In this document: positions 14,992 through 23,320 of the stretch, piece after piece
Layout of the letters: each line of letters starts with the position of its first letter
Numbering within the stretch: position 1 is the first letter of the stretch
From: Paenibacillus sp. JNUCC-31
Lineage (GTDB): Bacteria > Bacillota > Bacilli > Paenibacillales > Paenibacillaceae
Assembly: GCF_014844075.1 (NCBI RefSeq)
Contig: NZ_CP062165.1
Span: 6,324,001-6,388,000 of the forward strand
Length of the DNA: 64,000 nt
Reading direction: 5' to 3'
The notes under the pieces: generated by a model
Told to the model about the DNA's origin: nothing
What the model saw: the letters and a program-made list of their open reading frames with translations, nothing else
Database searches by the model: none
Position numbers and translations under genes: made by a program

Positions 14992-15423
14992 ATGAAAGAA
15001 AAGAACATTGAAATAAGATGGGCAAACGCAAATGACGCAGAGGATCTTCTAAAGCTTAATGAAGCTTTTAATGGAGTAGGTACATCCATAGAGGAAGTAA
15101 AAGATAGCCTTGCTTTATCGGATGAGCTGATTGCTCTAGCTGTTATTTGCGGGCAGGCAGTAGGATTTGCTTGTGCTCAATATTTTAAATCTCTTTGTTA
15201 TCGAGGTCTCCATGGGGAAATCACTGAAATGTATATTACTGAAGTTGCCCGGAGAAGAGGATTGGCTACGTTGTTAATTGCTTTTATAGAAGATGAACTC
15301 CGCGCACGAGGTGTTACCAGTGTGAAGATTCTGACAGGCCAAAGAAATGAAATGGCAATACAGACATACGAAAAATCAAACTATGCCAGAACGGAAGAAG
15401 TACTGCTTCAAAAGAAACTATGA
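14992..15423 (+). CDS. GNAT acetyltransferase
   Basis: This is a 143-residue GNAT: IEIRWANANDAEDLLKLNEA at the start, EITEMYITEVARRRGLA with the acetyl-CoA loop at 87-92, and NEMAIQTYEKSNYARTEEV at the end. This resembles the aminoglycoside-6'-acetyltransferase/RimI-like branch, but no resistance-specific residues can be judged. GGAGG (14980-14984) defines ATG 14992; the frame is open to 14965. Confidence 0.8.
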   Translation: MKEKNIEIRWANANDAEDLLKLNEAFNGVGTSIEEVKDSLALSDELIALAVICGQAVGFACAQYFKSLCYRGLHGEITEMYITEVARRRGLATLLIAFIEDELRARGVTSVKILTGQRNEMAIQTYEKSNYARTEEVLLQKKL

Positions 15424-15515
15424 ACCAATAAACGTCTTGCATACATGGACTCTGCCAGAAAAAACATTCTCTATCACTCACTGAAAGAATAAGGTATAGG
15501 CTAGGACTCTGGTGA

Positions 15516-15632
15516 TTCAGTAGAGTACTCAAATGCTTATCCAATCGGGGATTAACCCAAAATGAAGCAAAGGCACAGTATGAAGCAGAATTAACATTTT
15601 CCAAAGTATTCGATGAAAAATATAAAATCTAA
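15516..15632 (+). pseudogene. C-terminal remnant of an unidentified gene
   Basis: An open frame without a start runs from 15516 to TAA 15630-15632 and reads FSRVLKCLSNRGLTQNEAKA and then LTFSKVFDEKY. The helical, charged sequence ends in a normal way just before the next gene's ribosome site, as expected for the tail of a protein whose front has been lost. I cannot name it. The 15424-15515 part shows nothing. Confidence 0.3.
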
Positions 15633-15654
15633 AACATAAAAAGGAGGAATTTGA

Positions 15655-16056
15655 ATGAAATTTATCGTGTCTGCAAGTGTGATTGTCCTTAATGAGAACA
15701 ATGAAATCTTACTTATGAAAGGACGGAGAGGCTGGGAAATGCCGCAAGGCTGTGTGGAAGAAGGCGAGACCATTAGTCAAGCAGCTATTCGAGAAGTGAA
15801 GGAAGAGACTGGCATTGGTATTGAACTTATTAAGTTTTGTGGCTTATATCAGAATACTACCCGGGGAGTATGTAACAATATATTCACTGGAAGACCGATC
15901 GGAGGAACTCTAACGACAAGTATTGAAAGTGATGAGGTTGGGTTCTTTACACTAGAACAAGCCGATGAAATGATAACCTGGGGGAATTTTAAGGAGAGGA
16001 TTCACAAAGCGTTGGATGAGAGCACTCATCCCATTTTAGTTGAGTTTTCTGAATGA
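15655..16056 (+). CDS. Nudix hydrolase
   Basis: This is a 133-residue protein. The Nudix box starts at Gly32 (QGCVEEGETI, then REVKEETGI) and has all catalytic Glu residues. The segment GRRGWEMPQG replaces the more common PGG with PQG, as in some ADP-ribose or nucleoside-diphosphate-sugar hydrolases; the substrate is unknown. AAAGGAGG precedes ATG 15655. Its first 20 residues match the truncated Nudix fragment at 11881. Confidence 0.85.
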   Translation: MKFIVSASVIVLNENNEILLMKGRRGWEMPQGCVEEGETISQAAIREVKEETGIGIELIKFCGLYQNTTRGVCNNIFTGRPIGGTLTTSIESDEVGFFTLEQADEMITWGNFKERIHKALDESTHPILVEFSE

Positions 16057-16073
16057 CCTATGGGTGAAGGTAC

Positions 16074-16187
16074 TTGGAAAATAATATCGTTGTTGTGGTT
16101 AAGGGAGTCATTGAAAATAAAGGCCGGGTATTGATATTAAAACGTTTAGCTGCAGATGAAGTTGCCGCGGGAAGATTGATTATTTAA
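16074..16187 (+). pseudogene. N-terminal fragment of another Nudix gene
   Basis: TTG 16074 begins a 37-codon frame reading NNIVVVVKGVIENKGRVLIL, then KRLAADEVAAGRLII and TAA. This is the first two beta-strands of a Nudix protein, ending just before the Nudix box would start. GTGAAGG lies 6 bases upstream of the TTG. The stop overlaps the ATG at 16187 by one base. A deletion appears to have removed the catalytic part. Confidence 0.5.
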
Positions 16188-16219
16188 TGATCCCTTTCAA
16201 TAAGATAAGGTGGGATAGT

Positions 16220-16774
16220 ATGGTGTACGACAATACCAATAGAACGATGACAACTGAGAGGTTACTGTTAAGATTATTCACAGAAGCAGATGCTGAAACC
16301 GTTACCAGACTGTGTAATGACTACAACATATATAAGAGCACACTCACATTACCCTATCCATATACTTTAGATTGTGCTTTGTCATGGATAGAACATCATA
16401 ATCAAAACTTTAACGCGGATAAATTATATGAATTTGCTATCTGTGATAGGGAAACAGGTGCTTTATACGGGGCAATCGCATTATCTAATCAACAACGTTA
16501 CGATAACGGGGAGTTGTCTTATTGGGTGGGTCAGCCGTTTTGGGGAAAAGGGTATGCGACGGAAGCTGCTAAAGCCATGTTAGACTTCGCATTTAATGTG
16601 AAAAAATATCATAAGGTATATGCGCGACACTTTGCTTCTAACCCGGCATCCGGACAAGTAATACAGAAGATTGGCATGAACAAAGAAGGAGTACTGATGG
16701 ATCATGTTAAGAAAGAAGACCGTTATGAGGATCTGATCTACTACGGAATAGTGAGAAATAAAGTGAAAGATTAA
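16220..16774 (+). CDS. GNAT acetyltransferase, RimJ/RimL type
   Basis: This is a 184-residue protein. TTERLLLRLFTEADAETVTR, then GELSYWVGQPFWGKGYATEA (acetyl-CoA loop at 108-113) and SNPASGQVIQKIGM are the standard RimJ/RimL blocks. It resembles ribosomal-protein or small-molecule acetyltransferases; the acceptor is unknown. AAGGTGGG at 16207-16214 supports ATG 16220; the frame is open back to 16187, where it overlaps the Nudix fragment. Confidence 0.85.
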   Translation: MVYDNTNRTMTTERLLLRLFTEADAETVTRLCNDYNIYKSTLTLPYPYTLDCALSWIEHHNQNFNADKLYEFAICDRETGALYGAIALSNQQRYDNGELSYWVGQPFWGKGYATEAAKAMLDFAFNVKKYHKVYARHFASNPASGQVIQKIGMNKEGVLMDHVKKEDRYEDLIYYGIVRNKVKD

Positions 16775-16788
16775 AGTTCAAACCGAAC

Positions 16789-17676
16789 ATGGAGGAATAC
16801 ATATTGAAAATTAAACCGGATGAAAAAGTTTTGTTTTCATGGATGAATTGTTATGTACCGGAAAAAGATTTGTTTTTCCTATCCAAAGAACATCTTGATT
16901 ACGGAATTGACTTTACCGATGTACTATTAATGCCAAAAGAGGAGTTCTATAACCACAGCACATATAGGCAAGTGAATTATGTGAATGGTTATGAGTACTG
17001 GAATATAAAGAATGCTGATTTCGTAATTATTGCTGAAAAAGAATGGATAGAAACCATTCCTAAAGATATGAAACGATTTTTATTAAATGCACAACTGCAA
17101 ATGGGAAGAGGGCTTGTTTTCCCACTTTCAGTTGTAGATGATTTGGCGGATATACCTGATAGCTATTTGATGGATGGACATGTTGTCCTTCAACGCTTCA
17201 TGTGGGAAAAGCTGGACAAATCATGTAAAGCACAGATCCTTACGACAGTGGTTTACGAATGGTGGGATAAAGGGGAATGTGAGAAGCCGCCTGAATCGCT
17301 ACCTGATTTTCTAAAGCCACATGCCAATTCGTTTGCCCATTCCCAAGGTGCAAATTGCCTCGCAGCAGTTTTGTTTGCAATCTCCAACGGAAAACAGGAA
17401 TGGTTTATCTATGAATGGCTACATCAAAAAACATTCCTTGAGAAATTAAAACTGTATCATTACGAGGAGTTAATAACGGAGGATCTGCATCAAGGGGACG
17501 TTGTCACCTGGACAGATGAGAATGGGATCATTCAACATGCAGCGTATCACCTGGGAGAAGAACTATATTTCAATAAAGATGGGCAAACGATATTCAACCC
17601 GTGGAAGATACTCTCTAAAGAGCAATTGTATAGGGAGTGGGGGCATCTAACCATTATTAAGTATAGGCAAATGTAA
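16789..17676 (+). CDS. Unknown protein with an NlpC/P60-like C-terminal part
   Basis: This is a 295-residue soluble protein. The N-terminal 175 residues are not recognised. The C-terminal part has a cysteine-peptidase look: GANCLAAVLFAIS with Cys190 at the start of a helix, HQGDVVTW on a strand, and QHAAYHLGEELYFNKDG with His250, in NlpC/P60 order. FNPWKIL may close the site. There is no signal peptide, as with the CHAP fusion at 6814. The start is either ATG 16789, which itself forms part of GGAGG (16791-16795), or TTG 16804 eight bases after it. Function is inferred from pattern only. Confidence 0.5.
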   Translation: MEEYILKIKPDEKVLFSWMNCYVPEKDLFFLSKEHLDYGIDFTDVLLMPKEEFYNHSTYRQVNYVNGYEYWNIKNADFVIIAEKEWIETIPKDMKRFLLNAQLQMGRGLVFPLSVVDDLADIPDSYLMDGHVVLQRFMWEKLDKSCKAQILTTVVYEWWDKGECEKPPESLPDFLKPHANSFAHSQGANCLAAVLFAISNGKQEWFIYEWLHQKTFLEKLKLYHYEELITEDLHQGDVVTWTDENGIIQHAAYHLGEELYFNKDGQTIFNPWKILSKEQLYREWGHLTIIKYRQM

Positions 17677-17732
17677 TGAAGTATTTGGAGTGACTTTAAA
17701 TGAAATTCCCGTACTTTATTGGAGGTAAAGAT

Positions 17733-18539
17733 ATGAATACACTAATTCCATCCTTAGATTTGATTAAAGAAATTGAACTCTCGGAAATCGAGTATATGAC
17801 AGATCGGATGCTTGCTATACAAGGTCGGGACAACAATCCGGAAGGCATTGAGATTCAGCAATTTGGAAATGCCATCTGTTATTACAGTAAGACCATGCCG
17901 TGGCCTGCTTTTAATACGGTGAAGGGCTTAACAAATAATGATCTGGAACTCATAGATGCCATCACCGATTTTTATAGACAGCGAGATCGAAAGGTTCAGT
18001 TCGAAGTCATTCCATCTGTGGTGGATCAGAACTTCTTGAAACGATTAACCGACTTAGGCATGTATGCATCAGGATTTCATTCATCTCTGATCATCAAACC
18101 GGAAGAAAAAAAGAATCACTCAGATCATATCCGAATTCAAGAGCTTGAAGAGGATCAATTCGAGCTATATGCAACCATCCATTGCAGAGGGACCGGTTTG
18201 TCGGATGACGGTATCCCTTATGTCGCCCAGAATAATCAAGTTCTTTATCATCGTCCAGGGTGGAAGTTTTACATTGCATATGTCGATGATATCCCAGCAG
18301 CGGTAAGTGTTCTGTTTATTAAAAATCAAAAGGCATCCTTAACCTTTGCAGCAACATTACCTGAGTTTAGGAAACAAGGTGTACATCAGCAGCTTTTGAA
18401 TAGAAGAATAACGGAAGCCTTGAATAAGGAGTGTAATCTGGTGGTAGGGCAATGCTCATTTTTATCTCAAAGCCATCGGAATATGGAGCATGTTGGAATG
18501 AAGTTGGGATATATCCGAACAACGTGGTCTGAAAAATAA
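17733..18539 (+). CDS. Two-part GNAT acetyltransferase
   Basis: This is a 268-residue protein. The C-terminal half is a GNAT: FYIAYVDDIPAAVSVLF, then TLPEFRKQGVHQQLLNRR as the acetyl-CoA loop, and HVGMKLGYIRT at the end. The N-terminal 120 residues (CYYSKTMPWPAFNTVKGL) are typical of large Bacillales GNATs with a second degenerate domain. The substrate is unknown. GGAGG at 17720-17724 suits ATG 17733; ATG 17700 with TTGGAG upstream is a possible longer start (279 residues). Confidence 0.75.
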   Translation: MNTLIPSLDLIKEIELSEIEYMTDRMLAIQGRDNNPEGIEIQQFGNAICYYSKTMPWPAFNTVKGLTNNDLELIDAITDFYRQRDRKVQFEVIPSVVDQNFLKRLTDLGMYASGFHSSLIIKPEEKKNHSDHIRIQELEEDQFELYATIHCRGTGLSDDGIPYVAQNNQVLYHRPGWKFYIAYVDDIPAAVSVLFIKNQKASLTFAATLPEFRKQGVHQQLLNRRITEALNKECNLVVGQCSFLSQSHRNMEHVGMKLGYIRTTWSEK

Positions 18540-18566
18540 GAACCAGATTGGAATAGGAGGCAGCAC

Positions 18567-18845
18567 ATGAACAATACAAATAAAATCCTGGGTGCGGTTC
18601 TCATGATTAGCAGTATTTTTATTTCAACTCTAGATAGAATCTCGGTGAGAATATCCACAACCATAGTGGAAGCGGGTTATGCTTCAGGTGGGAAGGCACG
18701 TGAGTTACTACCAGCGAGTGATAATGGTTTCTCGGGTTTTCTCGTATATTTCTTATTTTTCATCGGATTTGTACTATTGATTGCTGGATTCCCAGGGAGT
18801 TCCAAAAAGGATAAAACAAATAGGTACCCACAAAATCGATCATAG
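18567..18845 (+). CDS. Small membrane protein, function unknown
   Basis: This is a 92-residue protein with a weak N-terminal hydrophobic segment (7-22) and a strong one near 59-76 (LVYFLFFIGFVLLIAGF), then a basic tail (SSKKDKTNR). AGGAGG precedes ATG 18567. No family is recognised. A 542-base gap follows. Confidence 0.5.
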   Translation: MNNTNKILGAVLMISSIFISTLDRISVRISTTIVEAGYASGGKARELLPASDNGFSGFLVYFLFFIGFVLLIAGFPGSSKKDKTNRYPQNRS

Positions 18846-19246
18846 GGGGACTTGTTTATCCGGAAGGATAGTTATACCTAGTCAGATCAACGAATTAGAA
18901 CAGATTTTATATGGAATATAGTACCTTATATTCATAATAAGTTATTATTTTGATAGCGAAAGGTTATTTTTTGCTTGAATATTCCTGCAATCCATAAGGA
19001 ATTTCTGGTGAGGAATGACCTTGCTACCTTTCTATCCGTCATGGGAACTGGCAGATAGGAGTTGATCATTTATTACGATCCACAATAAGGGCTTCCTTGA
19101 GGTATCCAGGCGGTATGAATTGCATGAATGAATAGAATAATTTGGATTAAATTCAATTTACTTTAAGTGAATATATCGTTTACACTGGATTCACCTGGAA
19201 GAAAATGCTTTCATTCTACGTAAAAGGAAAATAGCACTCATGTTCA

Positions 19247-19260
19247 TGAAAGCGCTTTTT
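19247..19260 (+). promoter_or_regulatory. Possible cre site or weak terminator before the CE4 gene
   Basis: TGAAAGCGCTTTTT matches the left part of the catabolite-response consensus (TGWAANCGNTNWCA) but not its last two bases. The same stretch can be read as a weak terminator: AGCACTCATG and CATGAAAGCGCT pair imperfectly before TTTTTT. In the rest of the 18846-19387 gap I see only a hairpin GCGGC-N7-GCCGC at 19329-19345, upstream of the gene's ribosome site, and no gene. Confidence 0.3.
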
Positions 19261-19387
19261 TAAAGGGGTGGAAAATAGAAAGAGAGGAGGCCAAATTCAA
19301 ATTCCCTAGGGTAGTTGAGAGAGTTGAAGCGGCTGGGAGTGCCGCGGACAACGATACTGGCATGATATTGAAGAGGAGGTATTTATA

Positions 19388-20452
19388 ATGTTCAAAGCAA
19401 AACTTGTAAAGGCAGTAATGTCTGTTGCGCTCTTAAGTACGTTGTTCACTATCCCGATCCTGCCTTCCGCCAACGCGGCCGATGCCAGTTGTCCAAACGG
19501 TTATGTAGGTTTGACTTTCGATGATGGTCCAAGCAACAACACAACAAACGTGCTCAATGCATTGAAGCAGGCGGGCTTGCGTGCAACGATGTTCAATGTG
19601 GGACAAAACGCGCAAAACAATCAATCTCTGGTTAGTGCGCAGGTGGCCGCGGGCATGTGGATTGGTAACCATTCCTACACGCATCCTAATATGACAACAT
19701 TGAGCAGCTCCCAGATGTCTTCGGAAATCACTCGGACACAGCAGACGATCCAGTCGATTACCGGAACTTCACCGAAGCTGTTCAGACCGCCTTACGGCGC
19801 AACCAACGCAACCTTGAAATCCGTTATCAGTCAGAACGGTCTTACCGAAGTGCTGTGGAACGTGGATTCCCAGGACTGGAATGGCGCCACCACCGCCCAG
19901 ATCGTAGCCGCAGTGAACAGGATGCAAAGTGGTGACGTTATTCTGATGCATGATCAATACCAGACGACACTGCAAGCGATTCCGCAGATTGCGCAAAATC
20001 TGAAGAGTCGCGGCCTTTGCTCCGGCATGATCTCTTCGAGTACGGGACGGGCGGTTGCCCCTGATGGAGGCACGACTAATCCTCCAAGTACCGGAACAAA
20101 AGTGGAAGCCGAGAATATGACCAAAGGCGGCCAGTATACCGGCAATATCAGCTCGCCATTTAACGGAGTTGTTCTGTATGCTAATAACGATTTGGTCAAA
20201 TACACGCAGTATTTTGCAATCGGCACCCACAATTTTTCACTCCGCGGGGCATCAAGTAATTCCAACATGGCCAGAGTCGATTTGAAGATCGGCGGCCAGA
20301 CGAAGGGAACCTTTTACTTCGGCGGAAGCAGTCCTGCGGTCTACACCCTTAACAATATCAGTCATGGGACCGGAAACCAGGAGATTCAGCTTATTGTGAC
20401 AGCGGATGACGGGACATGGGATGTTTACCTCGATTATTTGGAGATAAATTAA
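19388..20452 (+). CDS. Secreted polysaccharide deacetylase (CE4) with CBM36
   Basis: This is a 354-residue exported enzyme. The signal peptide ends near ANA at 28-30. The NodB/CE4 domain has all motifs: TFDDGP (43-48), HSYTHP (95-100), RPPYG (133-137), NVDSQDW (158-164) and LMHD (186-189), so metal-dependent deacetylation is expected. A Pro/Ser/Thr linker near 225 leads to a C-terminal CBM36 (KVEAENM, ALYANND-like VLYANND, GTWDVYLDYLEI), a calcium-dependent xylan-binding module known from Paenibacillus xylanases. Acetylxylan esterase is therefore the best guess; chitin or peptidoglycan deacetylation is possible. GAGGAGG precedes ATG 19388. GC is higher than in the neighbouring genes. Confidence 0.88.
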   Translation: MFKAKLVKAVMSVALLSTLFTIPILPSANAADASCPNGYVGLTFDDGPSNNTTNVLNALKQAGLRATMFNVGQNAQNNQSLVSAQVAAGMWIGNHSYTHPNMTTLSSSQMSSEITRTQQTIQSITGTSPKLFRPPYGATNATLKSVISQNGLTEVLWNVDSQDWNGATTAQIVAAVNRMQSGDVILMHDQYQTTLQAIPQIAQNLKSRGLCSGMISSSTGRAVAPDGGTTNPPSTGTKVEAENMTKGGQYTGNISSPFNGVVLYANNDLVKYTQYFAIGTHNFSLRGASSNSNMARVDLKIGGQTKGTFYFGGSSPAVYTLNNISHGTGNQEIQLIVTADDGTWDVYLDYLEIN

Positions 20453-20517
20453 AAACCCGAAGTGGTTATTTGAATGTTAATGAATGGTTTGAATGAAATT
20501 ATGCCAATGCTTTAGAA

Positions 20518-20553
20518 AAAAATCCCGTCGAGGCTTATCTTGGCGGGATTTTT
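20518..20553 (+). terminator. Intrinsic terminator of the CE4 gene
   Basis: AAATCCCG (20520-20527) pairs with CGGGATTT (20544-20551) around a 16-base loop, followed by TTT. A run of A on the 5' side makes it potentially bidirectional. Confidence 0.85.
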
Positions 20554-20678
20554 ATGCAGGAATAGGGAGAAGGAAATCGAAAAAGTTATCCATAATGATG
20601 TTTTATTTGAAACCCTAGATATTTACTTTAAAGGCCAAGCTAGAATGGATACAGATTACCGATCAAGGAGGTGTACAA

Positions 20679-21476
20679 TTGTCAGAACATGAGGAACTTT
20701 TGGATGGAGGCAATGTGAACAAGGTTACTAAAGTTGGAAATACAGTTCGCCGTGATGCTAAACCGAATCCGTATGTATATGAATTGCTTGTGAACCTTGA
20801 AAAGGTGGGTTATGCGCATTCCCCTAGATATTTGGGAGTAGATGAGCAGGGTAGAGAGATCCTTTCTTACCTGGATGGTGTGGTTTCGGGAAATGACTAT
20901 CCTGAGATTGCAAGTTATATGTGGTCTGATGAGTCTTTAGACAAAGTAGCGAAGCTTTTAAGAAGCTATCATGATGCGACAGAGGATTTTGTTACAACTA
21001 CGGTTTCTTTGAATAAATGCCCAAAGATACCTTCAAAGGAAGAAGTAATCTGTCATAATGATTTTGCATTGTATAACGTTGTATTTAAAGATCGGCTTCC
21101 TGTCGGAATCATCGATTTTGACATGGCAGGGCCAGGCCCGCGTCTATGGGATATCGTATATACGTTGTATACAGCCGTCCCGCTTGCAGGCTTTTCACCG
21201 GGTAAAGATGAAAGAGAAGTCGTTCCCTATCATAAACAGGATCATGTATCTGAGCGGAAAAGACGTATAGCGTTATTTTTTAAAGCTTATGGTATGGACG
21301 TGCCGACAGATTTGAAGGAGTGGGTGATTTCTCGAATTCAATTCATGTGTACTACACTATCTGATCGGGCGGCGTCTGGAGAAATAGCTTTTATCAAAAT
21401 GATTGAAGAGGGTCATTTGGCTCATTATGAGAAGGAAGTAAGGTTCCTTGAGAAGCATTTCGACGACTGGAGTTAA
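20679..21476 (+). CDS. Aminoglycoside phosphotransferase-family kinase
   Basis: This is a 265-residue protein from TTG 20679 (AAGGAGGTG seven bases upstream). The C-lobe has VICHNDFALYNVVF (HxD catalytic loop, with Asn replacing the usual Gly of HGD) and GIIDFDMAGPGPRLWDI (metal-binding Asp). The N-lobe begins LLDGGNVNKVTKVGNTVRR, as in the small homologues that are not proven resistance enzymes. It is complete, in contrast to the APH relic at 5544. The substrate could be an aminoglycoside, choline-like or other hydroxyl acceptor. Confidence 0.8.
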   Translation: MSEHEELLDGGNVNKVTKVGNTVRRDAKPNPYVYELLVNLEKVGYAHSPRYLGVDEQGREILSYLDGVVSGNDYPEIASYMWSDESLDKVAKLLRSYHDATEDFVTTTVSLNKCPKIPSKEEVICHNDFALYNVVFKDRLPVGIIDFDMAGPGPRLWDIVYTLYTAVPLAGFSPGKDEREVVPYHKQDHVSERKRRIALFFKAYGMDVPTDLKEWVISRIQFMCTTLSDRAASGEIAFIKMIEEGHLAHYEKEVRFLEKHFDDWS

Positions 21477-21508
21477 TTGAAATAAAAAACGAAACGAGTG
21501 ATACTATT

Positions 21509-21967
21509 TTGATCAGATTAATACCTACTACAAGAGAGAACTGGAAAGATGCATTAAACTTACAAGTTCAAGCCAATCAAAATCATTATGTTCCATCAGT
21601 AGCCGTGTCCCTAGCGAAAGTACACATTCGTCCAGATGGAGATGAGTACAAGTATCTGCCATTTTGCATATATAATACGGAGGATATGTTAGTGGGTTTT
21701 GTCATGATCACAGTCGATGAAACAACCGCTTGGTCCTATTGGTTAAATGGTTTTATGATCGATGTAAGCTATCAAGGCAAGGGATATGGAAGAGCAACGA
21801 TAGATTCGGTAATTAGCTATATTAAAGAGAACTATGTCCATAGCAAGTGTTTGAATTTAACGGTATGTGCAGAGAATGAAGTTGCCAGAAAACTTTATGA
21901 AAAAATGGGGTTTGCTGAGACCGGAGACGTATATGATGACGAAATTGTATATCGATTCGTTTTTTAA
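21509..21967 (+). CDS. GNAT acetyltransferase, spermidine/diamine type
   Basis: This is a 152-residue protein from TTG 21509. IRLIPTTRENWKDALNLQV and WLNGFMIDVSYQGKGYG (loop at 89-94), then NEVARKLYEKMGFAETGDV, resemble the BltD/SpeG-like polyamine acetyltransferases of Bacillus. The polyamine assignment is inference from that resemblance. A related protein lies at 24692. The ribosome site is weak (ACGAGTGAT). Confidence 0.75.
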   Translation: MIRLIPTTRENWKDALNLQVQANQNHYVPSVAVSLAKVHIRPDGDEYKYLPFCIYNTEDMLVGFVMITVDETTAWSYWLNGFMIDVSYQGKGYGRATIDSVISYIKENYVHSKCLNLTVCAENEVARKLYEKMGFAETGDVYDDEIVYRFVF

Positions 21968-21988
21968 TTTAACGAGAGAGGTGCAGTG

Positions 21989-22357
21989 ATGATATATCGG
22001 AGGAAGCCCTATGTTGTAGCATCTTCATTCGTAGAAGAGTTTAATGCTTTATTTAATGATATTTTATTACCTTCACAACTCAAGTACGGAGCGAGATTGA
22101 TTGGAAGATGGCATCAGCATATGGATGATGAAACCAGTGAGATCTTTGCGATGTGGGAATATGATACGTTTGAACAGTATGAAGAGATAGAACACAAGAT
22201 CAAATCTGACAACGAACATATAATTCGAGTACAAGAACGTTTTGATCAAATTGGAAGAAATAGATACAAGGAAGTATTTCGAAAAGATATTAAGCAAGAT
22301 TTCTTCGAATCGACCGTTGCCAGAGAGAAGACAATTTTAAAGACATTGTGTAACTAA
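21989..22357 (+). CDS. NIPSNAP-family protein
   Basis: This is a 122-residue ferredoxin-like-fold protein: IYRRKPYVVASSFVEEFNAL, GARLIGRWHQ, EIFAMWEYDTFEQYEEIE. These match the NIPSNAP pattern of small dimeric proteins with no settled enzymatic role. GAGAGAGGTG precedes ATG 21989; GTG 21986 is an alternative. It lies 21 bases behind the GNAT gene, so they are probably co-transcribed. Confidence 0.7.
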   Translation: MIYRRKPYVVASSFVEEFNALFNDILLPSQLKYGARLIGRWHQHMDDETSEIFAMWEYDTFEQYEEIEHKIKSDNEHIIRVQERFDQIGRNRYKEVFRKDIKQDFFESTVAREKTILKTLCN

Positions 22358-22431
22358 TACGGAAAAAATCGCCCCCATCTGGTATGACCAAGTTCCTTGC
22401 AAGAAACACTTTGAAAAGAGGAGTTGAAGGC

Positions 22432-23091
22432 ATGAATATTAAAAACAAGAGTGGAGATGTAATTGGGAAAATTCAGTTTCAGACTAGTGAAGATGAGGGC
22501 ATGGTACATCAAATTATTATGGATCTGAAGCCAGGTGATGGAAAAGGCATTTATATCTCTAACGCCGAGGACAACAAATTTTCTCAACAAACGAGTTATG
22601 CAGCCAGAGATTGGGAGGGAGATTTAGACGCCTTGAGAGAAAAGCTGCACCCTTGGCAACCGCGTTTTCCAACGTGCTCGGTTGTGCAAGATATTAAAGT
22701 ATTTCACGGCTTCGATAACCTGTCCGACCAAGAAATAAATGAAATGATTGAAGAAAGCGAAAGGACCGGAAGCAATGTCGTGATAAGAGATTTAAAACCT
22801 AATCATGTTATTACAGGCATCAACATCACATATCAATCGGATCGGGGAGTGTTTAAGCTTCACGTTTTTGGCACTACCAAGAGCCGAATTCATGTACCGG
22901 ATACGGAATCATTCAAAATCGAGAAACTGGATGTGCGCGGTCATGAGGCGTATTATATTTCGAATGCTGAGAACAGACAATTGATATGGATCGAAGAAGA
23001 TGCGGGTGGTAAGGCATTGCAATATGAGATCGTAGGAAGCGATATGTCGCAAAAATGGGTACTGAATATCGCTGAATCCATGATCGAATAA
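22432..23091 (+). CDS. DUF4367-like protein without a membrane anchor
   Basis: This is a 219-residue protein from ATG 22432 (GAGGAG upstream; the frame is open to 22384). The C-terminal 55 residues, GHEAYYISNAENRQLIWIEE and the final MSQKWVLNIAESM, fit DUF4367, usually the outer part of anti-sigma-like membrane proteins. An earlier stretch, GKGIYISNAEDNKF, repeats the same motif, so the protein may hold two copies, the first degraded. Neither a signal peptide nor a transmembrane helix is present, so the usual topology is lost or the gene is a truncated relic. Confidence 0.5.
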   Translation: MNIKNKSGDVIGKIQFQTSEDEGMVHQIIMDLKPGDGKGIYISNAEDNKFSQQTSYAARDWEGDLDALREKLHPWQPRFPTCSVVQDIKVFHGFDNLSDQEINEMIEESERTGSNVVIRDLKPNHVITGINITYQSDRGVFKLHVFGTTKSRIHVPDTESFKIEKLDVRGHEAYYISNAENRQLIWIEEDAGGKALQYEIVGSDMSQKWVLNIAESMIE

Positions 23092-23258
23092 CAAACAAAC
23101 CTGAAACGATCAAGTAGCAAGCGGATACTGTCCTTAGTTGGCATGCTAATTTCTTTAAACGATATGGGAAAAAAATGATGTGTTTATGCATGTAATCTGG
23201 AAAACATTTCTATGATGAATTTTACATAAAAGCAATGTAGAATTCATTAAATTCCACA

Positions 23259-23306
23259 AGTCCTTTTATATACTTAGTTTGTTTGGCTCAGCGAACTAAA
23301 AGGACT
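23259..23306 (+). promoter_or_regulatory. Long inverted repeat just before a GNAT ribosome site
   Basis: AGTCCTTTTA (23259-23268) pairs perfectly with TAAAAGGACT (23297-23306); inside, TTAGTT and AACTAA (23274-23298 region) can extend the stem. It ends directly before AGGTGG, the ribosome site of the GNAT at 23321. No T-run follows. It could be an operator, an RNA switch or an mRNA-stabilising 5' hairpin. Confidence 0.45.
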
Positions 23307-23320
23307 AGGTGGTTGTTAAT

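Noticed and set aside
20679..21476. Calling this APH protein an aminoglycoside resistance enzyme
   Set aside because: The catalytic loop reads HND rather than HGD and the family has many non-resistance kinases, so only the family can be stated.
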